Source: an uncultured Saprospiraceae bacterium (GTDB lineage Bacteria; Bacteroidota; Bacteroidia; Chitinophagales; Saprospiraceae). Taken from it: DNA of 64,000 nt. Below, one piece after another: positions 25,545 through 34,856 of this stretch. Position 1 is the first letter of the stretch; each line of letters starts with the position of its first letter. The notes under the pieces were generated by a model. That model was given only the letters and a program-made list of their open reading frames with translations, had not been told where the DNA came from and did not search any database. Both the position numbers and the translations under genes were made by a program. Location: assembly GCA_937927575.1 (NCBI GenBank), contig CALBEE010000164.1, positions 1 through 64,000 on the forward strand, given 5' to 3'.

Positions 25545-26198
25545 TTATTCGAGACACTTCCGATGAATGGTATTGATATTAAATTTCCAATCTATAAAGC
25601 TGATCTGAACTAGATAGCAATATTCATTTGTTACTAATATAATCGTTCCTTCGAGTTCGTGAAAGCCAGGATTACTATTGTTGTGCAAGCCGTACATATA
25701 ATTGGAGTTATAATGTGAGTATATTATTATACTTTTTGCATAGTCTAATGTGTTACATTGGACATCATCTATGTTATCAACAAGTAGAGGGATAGTTCTA
25801 ATTCTAATTGAATCCCAATCGTCATGAACCTCCGGATTAAAGTCTTCCACATCATATCTTAATGTGCTAAACATGCCTATTGTGTCCTGGAATCCTGAAG
25901 TATCTATTACTAAAGTATCAGCTCTAAGTGAGGATGCTATTAGCCAATCTTCATTAAAGCAGTTTATCAAAGCACTTGCACCATTGCCACTAGCAGAAGA
26001 ATAAGAAGAAAAATGAAAACGAATGTCTTCGATTTCATCATTATCGATGTCTATATCGAGATTATAACCAGTAGTATCTAAATCATTAACCAATTTAAAA
26101 GCACAGATGTTCTCAATTTCCGTGTCAGAGCAACTGATCAATAGCATTCCGAGAATTACAAATAATGTAATGTATTGAGCAAGTTTATTTATTTGCAT
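25545..26198 (-). CDS. Hypothetical lipoprotein
   Basis: 217 residues from ATG 26198. The N-terminus ends LGMLLISCSDTE, a lipobox with Cys at about residue 23 and an acidic residue shortly after, as in Bacteroidota surface lipoproteins. The mature part has an Asp-rich stretch (LDIDIDNDEIEDIRF) that resembles a calcium-binding or FG-GAP-like DxDxD element, but no clear domain is recognised. Lies on the minus strand upstream of the T9SS protein gene. Confidence 0.7.
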   Translation of the reverse strand: MQINKLAQYITLFVILGMLLISCSDTEIENICAFKLVNDLDTTGYNLDIDIDNDEIEDIRFHFSSYSSASGNGASALINCFNEDWLIASSLRADTLVIDTSGFQDTIGMFSTLRYDVEDFNPEVHDDWDSIRIRTIPLLVDNIDDVQCNTLDYAKSIIIYSHYNSNYMYGLHNNSNPGFHELEGTIILVTNEYCYLVQISFIDWKFNINTIHRKCLE

Positions 26199-26458
26199 AA
26201 CCTTTTATCTTTTCTGAATTGGAAAAATATGTTTCAACAATAGTTAAATGTAATCTTATTGGATTCAAAAAAGTATTCTTAAAAATAAAAAACGTTCCTG
26301 TTGTCCGCTTTGAATAATCTTTTCGATTGAAAGTGTGTCGATGATAATAAAAGAGAGTCTTCAACATTAATTATTAAACAATTATTGTTTATCGTTAAAG
26401 TGAGAAGGCTCTTCTTTCAAATCATATCTAGGCTTTCATAGAGCAATAGCCAAATATA

Positions 26459-27088
26459 TCAATGCTGAATGCTTATCAATACGACTTTTCCATCATGCAT
26501 AGAAGTCAATTGGTATTTAACGTCTTGACTTATTGTCTTTAGAAAAGCTCGTGTGTCAGCCATGTCGGCATTGTCCACATATATGTAGGTGTCATTATGA
26601 AAATTTGATTCAAGTAACCTAAATAATGGTAAATACAAATCTTTCCATCCATCTAGTAGAAGAAGATCAATCGAGTCGCCATGATTTTCTAAGGTTTTTA
26701 GAGCGTCGCCAATTTTTACTTCAATTAATTCATCGACTCCAGCATCAGAAAAATTCTGCATTGCTTTTTGCGCTTTAGAGGCTATGAGTTCCGTTGTGAT
26801 TATTTTTCCATTAGTCTCGAGTGCACCCTTGGCTAAGTATAAAGTCGAAATTCCAAAAGAGGTACCAAATTCAACTATATTTTGAATGTTCTATTCTTTG
26901 ATCAAATGGTAAAGGGCCATTCCTTGATCTTTGGATATAGATAGATACACATCTTTAAAGTCTGCGGGTGTTAATGGCCTAAATATAGTTTTGGCCATTC
27001 CTTTCATCATTCCCAGATGATCATATTTAGAATCTTCAAAGAGTTGTTCAATCGTCTGATCTAGATTTATAAATTTTTCTTTTAGCAT
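26459..27088 (-). pseudogene. Class I SAM-dependent methyltransferase interrupted by one in-frame TAG
   Basis: Read from ATG 27088 the frame encodes 65 residues ending ALYHLIKE, then TAG at 26893-26891, then continues in the same frame with NIQNIVEFGTSFGISTLYLA, which is methyltransferase motif I preceded by its usual helix. The distal part holds GDALKTLENHGDSIDLLLLDG and VDNADMAD, as in caffeoyl-CoA O-methyltransferase-like enzymes, and ends at 26459. Without the stop the protein would be about 209 residues, normal for the family. A single base change (for example from CAG or AAG) would explain it; sequencing error or readthrough are alternatives. Confidence 0.82.
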
Positions 27089-27104
27089 ATTATGAGTTTA
27101 AATG

Positions 27105-27140
27105 AAAGAAGGATATCAGTATGACCGATATCCTTCTTTT
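27105..27140. terminator. Hairpin between the SnoaL gene and the broken methyltransferase
   Basis: AAAGAAGGATATC (27105-27117) and GATATCCTTCTTT (27127-27139) form a perfect 13-bp stem. It probably ends the ABM/SnoaL transcript; the flanking U tract is short. Confidence 0.65.
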
Positions 27141-27172
27141 GTATTGAAAATATTATTGAATATCAATGGCCA

Positions 27173-28234
27173 TTAAAATTTACCATTTTTATTTTTCCAT
27201 TCTGATTCTGCAGGTATTGTGGATATCACATCCCAATGCTCTACAATCAATCCATCTTCTAGTCTAAACAAATCGTAAAAGGCAGTATGATCTCCTTTAC
27301 CAAATTTACCTTCACTCATTGCTAACACAAAATTTCCTTGACCTAGTACTTTATGAAGTTTTGTGTATTCCATCACCAAACCATTTTCGGCGAAATATTT
27401 CATAGCCGCACCAAATCCTTCTAAACCATCTGCTACTGCAGGGTTATGCTGAGCGTAATTAGTTGGATTGATATATGAAGTGACTTTATCCATTTCGTGG
27501 TTGAGTAGCACCTTCTCAATAAAGTCCTTAACCACTTTCTTATTCTCTTCTGTTTTATCTAAGTCAGTTAGTTCAGTGGCTCCATCAAATTGCGTTCTTC
27601 CACTTGGATTTGGTTCTTGTACTTCGATTAAGTTATCCCAATGTTCAACTATTTTTCCATCTTCAAATCTAAAGACATCAAAGGCTGCTTTTGGCCCAAA
27701 GAAATCATATTCAGTGTGGGTAAATACATAATCACCATCTTCAAACGCTCGGATCACATTGGCTTTGAATCCTTGTGGTGGGGCATGTTGCATTACAGCA
27801 CCAAAACCTTCAAGTCCATCTGCAACATCAAGATTGTGTTGGATGTATTGGTTTGGATTGATATAAGATATTGGTGTTTTGTCACCAGTATTAAATGAGT
27901 TTAGTAAAGCGACTACTTGATCTTTTTTAGATAGTTCCATTGTATTGTTTTTTAGTGAAGTAAGAGTTTGATATCGTCCCATTTTGATGGATGCAGGTTC
28001 CATCATATTCATAAATTTTTTAGCTAGTCTATTCTCCATAAATGGTTGTAGCGCCTTGTCCGAATTGGACTTTTCATCCCAATAAACGGCTACAACTTGT
28101 TCTCCAGTTTCGTTGGCGCCAGTGAAGCGCTGTAAAAAACCAGTCTGCTTTGCTGTAAATCCTTTTTCAACTTTTTTATTTATTTTTTTCAATGCATTGT
28201 GATCCGCATCTTCAGTAGCGGAATACGACATCAC
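27173..28234 (-). CDS. ABM-like domain fused to two SnoaL-like domains
   Basis: 353 residues; GTG at 28234 or ATG at 28231 both fit, with an AGAGG just before. Residues about 5-90 are a dimeric alpha/beta-barrel (antibiotic-biosynthesis-monooxygenase-like) domain (VEKGFTAKQTGFLQRFTGAN, MEPASIKMGRYQTL). Two NTF2/SnoaL-like repeats follow (about 100-215 and 230-345), both with YINPxxYxQHNxxVADGLEG and FRFEDGKIVEHWD-type ends. SnoaL-like proteins include polyketide cyclases and hydrolases. There is no signal peptide, while the paralogue upstream is a lipoprotein. Substrate unknown. Confidence 0.85.
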   Translation of the reverse strand: MMSYSATEDADHNALKKINKKVEKGFTAKQTGFLQRFTGANETGEQVVAVYWDEKSNSDKALQPFMENRLAKKFMNMMEPASIKMGRYQTLTSLKNNTMELSKKDQVVALLNSFNTGDKTPISYINPNQYIQHNLDVADGLEGFGAVMQHAPPQGFKANVIRAFEDGDYVFTHTEYDFFGPKAAFDVFRFEDGKIVEHWDNLIEVQEPNPSGRTQFDGATELTDLDKTEENKKVVKDFIEKVLLNHEMDKVTSYINPTNYAQHNPAVADGLEGFGAAMKYFAENGLVMEYTKLHKVLGQGNFVLAMSEGKFGKGDHTAFYDLFRLEDGLIVEHWDVISTIPAESEWKNKNGKF

Positions 28235-28236
28235 CT

Positions 28237-28629
28237 CTACAAAGCCACTATTTTAGCATTGAATTTAGTATTGATGGTATATCGATCCATTTTCATTGAT
28301 GATCCTTCAATCATAGATGCAAAATCGGCCACGGAAGCGTCTGTCATAAATTTATCCATAGAGGCTTTCGCATTTTCTATCGATTCCCAATGAACGAGTA
28401 CAACGTATTCCCCACTTTCACTTAGGCCACTTTGACGATGAATAAACCCCGGTTGTTGGCTAGTAAAGTTTTTTTCAACCTCTGCATCTAATTGGTTAAA
28501 TCGTATAGAGTTGGAAGTAGATTTGATTTTGAAAGTAGTAACTTCTAGCACAGATTGTGCTGTATTGCAACTACTTATAGCCAATCCCATTATAAGAAAG
28601 AGTAGGGATTTTAAATAAATTGATTTCAT
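28237..28629 (-). CDS. ABM-like lipoprotein, paralogue of the next gene's N-terminus
   Basis: 130 residues. The signal ends GLAISSCNTAQ, a lipobox with Cys at about 21. Residues about 35-125 align with the N-terminal domain of the following protein (VEKNFTSQQPGFIHRQSGLS, MIEGSSMKMDRYTI). The stop at 28237 is 2 nt before the next start, so the two are co-translated. This looks like a tandem duplication in which one copy kept a lipoprotein signal and the other became fused to SnoaL domains. Confidence 0.8.
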   Translation of the reverse strand: MKSIYLKSLLFLIMGLAISSCNTAQSVLEVTTFKIKSTSNSIRFNQLDAEVEKNFTSQQPGFIHRQSGLSESGEYVVLVHWESIENAKASMDKFMTDASVADFASMIEGSSMKMDRYTINTKFNAKIVAL

Positions 28630-28726
28630 GATGTTAATTCTTTTGATTTATACCACAAAATTGCGCTATAACTCAACTGAAGTAACTATCAAAATGATGA
28701 GATAAATGGTAAAAGTGTAACCTGGA

Positions 28727-29605
28727 TCAAATTTGCTGCCTAAATTTTAAAGGAGTGAGACCCGTATTCTTTTTGAAAAACTTGACCATGTTAGCAGGTT
28801 CTTCAAAACCAGTAGAATAACTGATTTCTTTGATAGATAAAGAGGTAGAAACCAGAACACGCTTAATTTCCATGATGACGAAATCATCAATAAATGACTT
28901 TACAGTTTTATCAGTAAGCTTTTTGACTACGTCATTTAAAAACTTATAAGAAATTAATAATTGAGTGGCGTAAAATCTAGAACTTCTAGTCTGCGTATAT
29001 TCCTTCTCTAGCAAATCTTTAAAATCGTTAAATACTTCTAACCATTGCGCACTGATTCCTTTTATGGATTGTCGATCTTTAGCTCGCTCTGCTTGAAGTA
29101 AAACAATATGTAGTAGCGAGCGCAATATTTCAGATTTGATGATATTAGTAGGAAAGTTGTATTCTTGATATAGTTTTTGGATTATGGTTTTGAACTGATC
29201 AGCGCCTAGGTCTACTTGATGTATTACAGGTGATTCGATATGATAGTTAAATAATCGATTGAATTTTAAACTATCAGTTATGAATGAATGATTAGTCAGA
29301 AAAACGCTATTGAAGATGATCACAAATCCATTAGCTTCTAGGATTGTTTTGGTGAAATGATGTATCTGATTTTTGGCAATAAAAAGCGTACTTCCTTCAC
29401 TAAGTTCGTATAGGTTGAAATCTACAAAATGCCGATATGATCCCTTGCTGATATACATGATTAAATAGAATTCTATTTTATGAACAGCGTAAGGGTCATG
29501 ATCGCTGATTTGATCCAGACTTGCTCTCAGTTCAGAAAAACTTAATACTTCAATATCAAGCTTCCGATCTTGTTTAAAACCTATCTTGGGAATTTCTTTT
29601 TTCAT
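28727..29605 (-). CDS. AraC-family transcriptional regulator
   Basis: 292 residues. N-terminal cupin-type sensor domain (about 25-120; HKIEFYLIMYISKGSYRHFV, STLFIAKNQIHHF) and a C-terminal double helix-turn-helix (SIKEISYSTGFEEPANMVKF, then GLTPLKFRQ). It is on the same strand and about 100 nt upstream of the ABM/SnoaL pair and is therefore its likely regulator. Effector unknown. Confidence 0.9.
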   Translation of the reverse strand: MKKEIPKIGFKQDRKLDIEVLSFSELRASLDQISDHDPYAVHKIEFYLIMYISKGSYRHFVDFNLYELSEGSTLFIAKNQIHHFTKTILEANGFVIIFNSVFLTNHSFITDSLKFNRLFNYHIESPVIHQVDLGADQFKTIIQKLYQEYNFPTNIIKSEILRSLLHIVLLQAERAKDRQSIKGISAQWLEVFNDFKDLLEKEYTQTRSSRFYATQLLISYKFLNDVVKKLTDKTVKSFIDDFVIMEIKRVLVSTSLSIKEISYSTGFEEPANMVKFFKKNTGLTPLKFRQQI

Positions 29606-29773
29606 AAGCCTTTGTAATCAACGTAAATATAGGGCAACCAAGATATAGCTAGCGGTTCTATTACTATATTTTGATGTACTGGAGATGTTAATCCGTATGC
29701 CTAAGATCTATTAAATGCCTGTGTAATTAGTTACCTTTACGCTTATCATTTCATATGTAATACTTAAGCTATA

Positions 29774-30385
29774 GTGAATCTATCATCCAAACTACTAGAA
29801 GATACCGTTAATGCCCTTAGTAGCCTTCCCAGTATAGGTAAGAAATCAGCGTTAAGGTTAGCCTTGCACTTAATTGCGGATGACACTGATAAAGCCAAAA
29901 AGATTGCAAATGTATTAGGTGTACTTCAGGAGCAAATTCAATATTGTAAACACTGTCATAATATATCTGATCTCGATGAATGCGAGATATGTATTAATCC
30001 AGTACGCAATAAAAGGGTACTCTGTATTGTAGAAAGTATTAGAGATGTCATTGCTATCGAAGAGACTCAAGAGTATAATGGTTTATACCATGTCTTGGGA
30101 GGGATCATTTCACCTATGGATGGTATTGGTCCGGATCAATTGAATATTGATGAACTCGTTCAGCGCGTCAAGGAACAGGAAATTGATGAATTAATAATGG
30201 CATTAAGTCCTACTATCGAAGGTGAGACTACTATATATTACATCACAAAATTAATAGACGTAGACCTAATAAAAGTCACTACCATAGCTCGAGGTGTATC
30301 ATTTGGTGGTGAATTAGAATATGCTGATGAAGTTACTTTAGGTAGAAGTATCAGATCGCGATTACCTTATAGTGTGGGCCAATAA
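29774..30385 (+). CDS. recR: Recombination mediator RecR
   Basis: 203 residues from a GTG start. Helix-hairpin-helix near the N-terminus (LSSLPSIGKKSALRLALHLI), a C4 zinc finger (CKHCHNISDLDECEIC) at residues 57-72 and a TOPRIM domain (LCIVESIRDVIAIEET, GLYHVLGG). The length and order match RecR, which acts with RecF/RecO to load RecA on gapped DNA. A glycosyltransferase gene begins 2 nt after its stop. Confidence 0.95.
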   Translation: MNLSSKLLEDTVNALSSLPSIGKKSALRLALHLIADDTDKAKKIANVLGVLQEQIQYCKHCHNISDLDECEICINPVRNKRVLCIVESIRDVIAIEETQEYNGLYHVLGGIISPMDGIGPDQLNIDELVQRVKEQEIDELIMALSPTIEGETTIYYITKLIDVDLIKVTTIARGVSFGGELEYADEVTLGRSIRSRLPYSVGQ

Positions 30386-30387
30386 TT

Positions 30388-32352
30388 ATGATGGATCTCA
30401 GTATCATCATAGTCAATTATAATGTTCGGCAATTTGTTTTGCAGACGATACATTCTATATACCAATCCAAGCTAGAAGGGCTTAAGATTGAGGTCATAGT
30501 AGTAGATAATAATTCCAGTGATGGTAGCGTGGAAGCGATTCGAAATAGCTTCTCAGATATAAAAGTTATAGCTAATAAAGATAATCCAGGTTTTTCCAAA
30601 GCGAATAATCAAGGCATAAAGATAAGTGAAGGAGAGTTCGTCCTATTGCTAAATCCAGATACAGTAATCGAAGAAAGTACCATTGCTTTGTCCGTGGCAA
30701 AAATGAAAGCCGAATCGGATATAGGAGCTTTGGGGGTAAAAATGATAGATGGAACTGGAGTCTTTTTACCGGAAAGCAAAAGGAGTTTTCCGACACCTTG
30801 GAATAGCTTAACTAAGTTGTTAGGTCTTTCGTCTTTGTTTTCAGGAAGTAAAATGTTGGGCGGATATAACCTGACGTATCTTGATGAGAATAAAACACAT
30901 GATATAGATGTTCTGTGTGGAGCATTTATGCTGATGCGTAAATCTGCTTTGGATAAAGCAGGTTATTTGGATGAGGATTTCTTTATGTATGGTGAAGATA
31001 TTGATCTTTCTTATCGCATCAAAAAAGCAGGATTTAGAGTATTGTATTTTCCTTTGACTAAGATCATTCATTACAAAGGAGAAAGCACGAAAAAGTCATC
31101 GGTAAATTATGTGCGTATTTTTTATAATGCCATGATTATCTACGTGAAAAAACATTATAAAGGTGGAGTCGCATCACTTTTCGTTTTGATGCTGTCGATG
31201 GCCATTTATTTTCGTGCAGGGATAAGTATCATTAGCCGATTATGGGATCGGTTGAAGTTTCCTTTGTTGGATGCGGTATTAATATTTAGCGCTTTACAAG
31301 GGGTGAAGTGGCTTTGGGGAAATTATTATTTTGCTGATCCTAATTACTATGAAGGCTCGCCGATTAATACAAATCTTATAGTATATACTGTGATTTGGGT
31401 GTTATGTCTTGCGATGTATGGCCATTACTCAAGGATGAGTTCTGCAAAGTCTCTGCTGCGTGGAGTGTCGATAGGATCTATATTGATATTAGTCATATAT
31501 GGACTACTTCCGCTAGAGTATCGGAGTAGTAGAATGGTATTACTGATGGGTGCTGCGTCGACACTTCTAATTAGCTGGATCACTACCTTATTATGGAATA
31601 AATCTATTAACAATAAATGGACTTTGAGTCGTAATCCTAAGCTAAACGTACTCATCGCAGCATCTGATAAAAATGTACAAGCGATCAAGGAAGTAATACT
31701 AACTTCAAATCCAAACTTACAACTAGTAGGCAACGTTTCGATGTCAAATGATGAGTCTACTAGTAAGGCACTTGGCTCAATAACGAATCTCGAGGTTATC
31801 GCTAAAGAACAACAAGTAGATGAAATTATTTTTAGTAGTCGAGATATGTCTTATTCAGATATCATTTCAAAGATGAATGCACTGGGCGATAGATATCAGT
31901 ATAAGATAGGAGGCGAAGATTACATAGGTGTAATCGGAAGTAATAGTAAAGACCATAGCGGTGAATATTACACCACAGATTTACAATATAGATTGGATCA
32001 ACCTTACAGTAAAAGACAGAAGAGGGTTTTTGATATTTGGAGTAGTGTAGTCATTTTACTTTTATTTCCTTTAGTATTAATTATTAATAGATTGAGATGG
32101 AAAAGTATCTCTCACGCATGGCAGGTATTAAAAGGAAATATGACTTGGGTGTCCTATATACCTAAGAAAGAAACTCATGAAAATATGCCTGTAGTAAAAC
32201 CAGGTATCATTGCATTAGATAGCAATGTAAAACTTGCACTATCTAATCTCCAACAGCAAAAAATGAATCAGGATTATGCTAGATTTTATGAGGTCTGGGA
32301 TGATCAAGTATTATTACTTCGGAATATTAATAGATTGCATATAAGATATTGA
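30388..32352 (+). CDS. GT2 glycosyltransferase fused to a degenerate sugar-phosphate transferase
   Basis: 654 residues. Residues 1-270 are a GT2 (rhamnosyltransferase-like) domain: SIIIVNYNVRQFVLQTIHSI, VVDNNSSDGSVEAI, LLNPDTVIE for the nucleotide-sugar/metal site and GEDIDLSYRIKKAG as the acceptor-side ED motif. About 280-405 has membrane helices. A CoA-binding-like region (405-510, LNVLIAASDK) and a C-terminal part resembling bacterial sugar transferases (KRVFDIWSSVVILLLFPLVL, LKGNMTWVSYIPKK) follow. The normal GDMSxVGPRP-type motif is altered and the catalytic middle is missing, so that half is probably not active as a transferase. Confidence 0.87.
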   Translation: MMDLSIIIVNYNVRQFVLQTIHSIYQSKLEGLKIEVIVVDNNSSDGSVEAIRNSFSDIKVIANKDNPGFSKANNQGIKISEGEFVLLLNPDTVIEESTIALSVAKMKAESDIGALGVKMIDGTGVFLPESKRSFPTPWNSLTKLLGLSSLFSGSKMLGGYNLTYLDENKTHDIDVLCGAFMLMRKSALDKAGYLDEDFFMYGEDIDLSYRIKKAGFRVLYFPLTKIIHYKGESTKKSSVNYVRIFYNAMIIYVKKHYKGGVASLFVLMLSMAIYFRAGISIISRLWDRLKFPLLDAVLIFSALQGVKWLWGNYYFADPNYYEGSPINTNLIVYTVIWVLCLAMYGHYSRMSSAKSLLRGVSIGSILILVIYGLLPLEYRSSRMVLLMGAASTLLISWITTLLWNKSINNKWTLSRNPKLNVLIAASDKNVQAIKEVILTSNPNLQLVGNVSMSNDESTSKALGSITNLEVIAKEQQVDEIIFSSRDMSYSDIISKMNALGDRYQYKIGGEDYIGVIGSNSKDHSGEYYTTDLQYRLDQPYSKRQKRVFDIWSSVVILLLFPLVLIINRLRWKSISHAWQVLKGNMTWVSYIPKKETHENMPVVKPGIIALDSNVKLALSNLQQQKMNQDYARFYEVWDDQVLLLRNINRLHIRY

Positions 32353-32360
32353 TACGTACA

Positions 32361-33401
32361 TCAAAATAAGGCCAGGGAGATTAATGATACCAAGGTTACC
32401 GAAAATATCAATATGTATATACTTGCAAAACTTATAATACTGGACTTAATAAATGTTTTGATAAATCCTTGTTCATAGAATCGTAATAAGGTAAACAAAA
32501 AGTACGTGCCGATAACAAAGTATATAACAAATAATATATAGTTCCAATAAGGAATTTCGAATGCGCCTAATTGTATTAATAAGACCAAGTTGGTAAGCAA
32601 CATCACTTTAGCTATATAAAGAATAACAAGGATCAAGTGCTCCACATAATAAAAGTTGTTTCTGATATAGACCAGTTTCATAAAAAGAGCCACAAGAAAA
32701 GTGTAAAGGATTACTCCCCAGATTAGTTTGTTGATAATATATGATACACTTCCAATTCGATTTTTATCTACTTTGATCAATTGTTGTATGAATAGTTTGT
32801 CATACCATTTTGTCAGCTGGTATTTTTCAAAAAGACTATCGAGTTCCATGGAGTACGCATCATAACGAGTCACTTCATAGCTCTTCAAATCCCAGGCTAA
32901 GAAGGTTCCACCTGTAAATATATATGGCGACTTATATTTCGCCCTATCAAATAATTTTTCTCTAAGCAGTCTATGTTGTACTGTGTCAATATCAGGAATA
33001 ATGGTGTACACGGCGGTATCGTAAATTTTAGCTAATTTTTTGTGTTCTACAGTAGTCATGGCTCTTAATTCACCCTTTTCTATGCTATCGCTATTCAGCA
33101 AATTATTTAGCAGAAAGAATAGAATTACCAACATCAAAAGGAAGAAGCGTATTGGATTCACATAACTTTTTCTGCGTCCATTTATATATTCTTTTGCCAG
33201 GAATGCAGGACGCCACATATGCTTAATACTACGAAATAGTCTGCCATCTAAATTGAATATATTGCTTATAAAATCCTTGAATAGCTTCCATATATTTAGT
33301 CTGGATTCGACTTTGGCTTGACCACAACTTTCACAAAAAGTTGCACGTTCTGAAATTTCATTGCCACAGTTATGACAAGGATGATTGCTATTGACCTCCA
33401 A
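32361..33401 (-). CDS. DUF3667 membrane protein with zinc ribbon
   Basis: 346 residues. Begins with a zinc ribbon (CHNCGNEISERATFCESCGQ at residues 9-28), then DUF3667 (DGRLFRSIKHMWRPAFLAKE, YINGRRKSYVNPIRFF) and membrane segments at about 88-108 and in the last 120 residues. The family is typical of Bacteroidota; function unknown. It runs convergently towards the glycosyltransferase gene and is divergent from the M20 gene. Confidence 0.88.
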   Translation of the reverse strand: MEVNSNHPCHNCGNEISERATFCESCGQAKVESRLNIWKLFKDFISNIFNLDGRLFRSIKHMWRPAFLAKEYINGRRKSYVNPIRFFLLMLVILFFLLNNLLNSDSIEKGELRAMTTVEHKKLAKIYDTAVYTIIPDIDTVQHRLLREKLFDRAKYKSPYIFTGGTFLAWDLKSYEVTRYDAYSMELDSLFEKYQLTKWYDKLFIQQLIKVDKNRIGSVSYIINKLIWGVILYTFLVALFMKLVYIRNNFYYVEHLILVILYIAKVMLLTNLVLLIQLGAFEIPYWNYILFVIYFVIGTYFLFTLLRFYEQGFIKTFIKSSIISFASIYILIFSVTLVSLISLALF

Positions 33402-33453
33402 GGAATAGTATTTCGTACATTTATATTCCCTAATTTAATAAAACGATTGTGAT

Positions 33454-34653
33454 TTGGAAAATATCCTAAATAAAATCAAAGCTCTAGCCACTCAATATAA
33501 AAGTGAAATCATAGCGCATCGAAGGCATTTACACATGCATCCGGAGCTATCTTTTCAAGAAGAGAAAACGGGTAAGTATATAGCAAGATACCTTGAAATG
33601 CTCGGAGTTCCTTTTACTTCAGGATGGGTTGAACATGGAATAGTGGCTACTATCACAGGAGCACATGAGGGACCTACTATAGCACTTAGAGGAGACATCG
33701 ATGCATTACCTATCCTAGAACTTAATGATGTAGAATATAAATCTACTATAGAGGGTAATATGCATGCCTGTGGACATGATGTACATACTGCAAGTTTGAT
33801 GGGTGTAGCTAAGATTTTATGGTCTATGCGTGATCAATTGAAAGGAACGGTTAGACTGATTTTTCAACCTGGAGAGGAGAAATTACCTGGGGGCGCATCG
33901 CTAATGATTAAAGAAGGTGTATTGGCGGATCCCAAGCCTTTGTCAATATATGGACAACACGTTCATCCACCATTAGAGGTGGGGAAAGTAGGGTATCGAT
34001 CAGGAATGTATATGGCCTCGGCTGATGAAATATACCTTACGGTAATTGGTAAAGGTGGACATGGCGCTTTACCACATAATTGTATAGACACTATATTGAT
34101 GTCGGCTCGTATTTTGGAAGCCTTACAGGATGTTGTATCTAGATTCTGTAATCCCAATATACCTTCGGTTCTTTCATTCGGTAAGATCGCAAGTGATGGA
34201 GGAGCTACTAACGTAATTCCTGATAAAGTGCGCATCGAAGGAACATTCAGAACCATGAATGAAGAATGGAGATATGAGGCGCATAAGCACATCAAAAGAA
34301 TAGCGGAACAAACCGCAATGGCTATGGGAGGCACATGTGAGGTAGACATACATATTGGATATCCTTGTTTGATTAATCACGCTAAAGAAACCGAATATGT
34401 ATATCAAGGGATGGTAGACTATTTGGGCGCAGACAATGTAGTAGAGTTGCCCATTAGATTGACTGCGGAAGATTTCTCTTATTATTCACAGGTGAGCGAT
34501 GCCTGCTTTTATCGCTTAGGAACTGGTAATCCAGCTAAAGGAATTACTTCACCAGTACATACACCTACCTTTGATATAGATGAAGATGCCTTAGAAATTG
34601 GTATGGGCCTGATGGCTTACTTGGCTATTAGAAGATTGGAAGAAGTGGATTAG
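33454..34653 (+). CDS. M20-family amidohydrolase (N-acyl amino acid / IAA-amino acid type)
   Basis: 399 residues from a TTG start. MHACGHDVHTASLMG has the metal-binding Cys/His residues, FQPGEEKLPGGA the Glu pair, YGQHVHPPLEVG and GGHGALPHNCIDT the dimerisation and substrate region, and SPVHTPTFDIDEDAL the last metal His. These identify the hippurate/IAA-amino-acid hydrolase branch of M20. There is no signal peptide, so it is cytoplasmic. Confidence 0.92.
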   Translation: MENILNKIKALATQYKSEIIAHRRHLHMHPELSFQEEKTGKYIARYLEMLGVPFTSGWVEHGIVATITGAHEGPTIALRGDIDALPILELNDVEYKSTIEGNMHACGHDVHTASLMGVAKILWSMRDQLKGTVRLIFQPGEEKLPGGASLMIKEGVLADPKPLSIYGQHVHPPLEVGKVGYRSGMYMASADEIYLTVIGKGGHGALPHNCIDTILMSARILEALQDVVSRFCNPNIPSVLSFGKIASDGGATNVIPDKVRIEGTFRTMNEEWRYEAHKHIKRIAEQTAMAMGGTCEVDIHIGYPCLINHAKETEYVYQGMVDYLGADNVVELPIRLTAEDFSYYSQVSDACFYRLGTGNPAKGITSPVHTPTFDIDEDALEIGMGLMAYLAIRRLEEVD

Positions 34654-34769
34654 GAAATTAGTTTAAACTATATAAGTTCTTTAAAGATTAATTACGGAAT
34701 CTTTCTAGTTTGACGATCTGGATTATATGGATACAAGTAATATCATTTTCCGTAAAAGGGTATACTCAT

Positions 34770-34802
34770 AAAAAAAGCCTCCGCAAAATCTGCAAAGGCT
34801 TC
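34770..34802. terminator. Terminator between M20 and M23 genes
   Basis: AAGCCT (34775-34780) and AGGCTT (34796-34801) enclose a GCA/TGC inner stem. The A run at 34770-34776 gives a U tract for the minus-strand M23 transcript. Confidence 0.65.
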
Positions 34803-34856
34803 TGATTGTTGTTCATGTTGGTAGTATCGTTAGTACTATTTGTTCTGCTCTTCTAC

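Noticed and set aside
26185-26367. 60-residue frame upstream of the lipoprotein gene
   Set aside because: It overlaps the N-terminus of the lipoprotein gene in another frame, has no domain, signal or start context, and its composition looks like AT-rich non-coding DNA.
34054-34058. GntR-type operator inside the M20 gene
   Set aside because: Single half-site-like matches in coding DNA occur by chance and lack the paired arrangement seen at 3824-3851.
33963-34349. 128-residue minus-strand frame inside the M20 gene
   Set aside because: It is wholly inside an intact, motif-rich M20 coding sequence.
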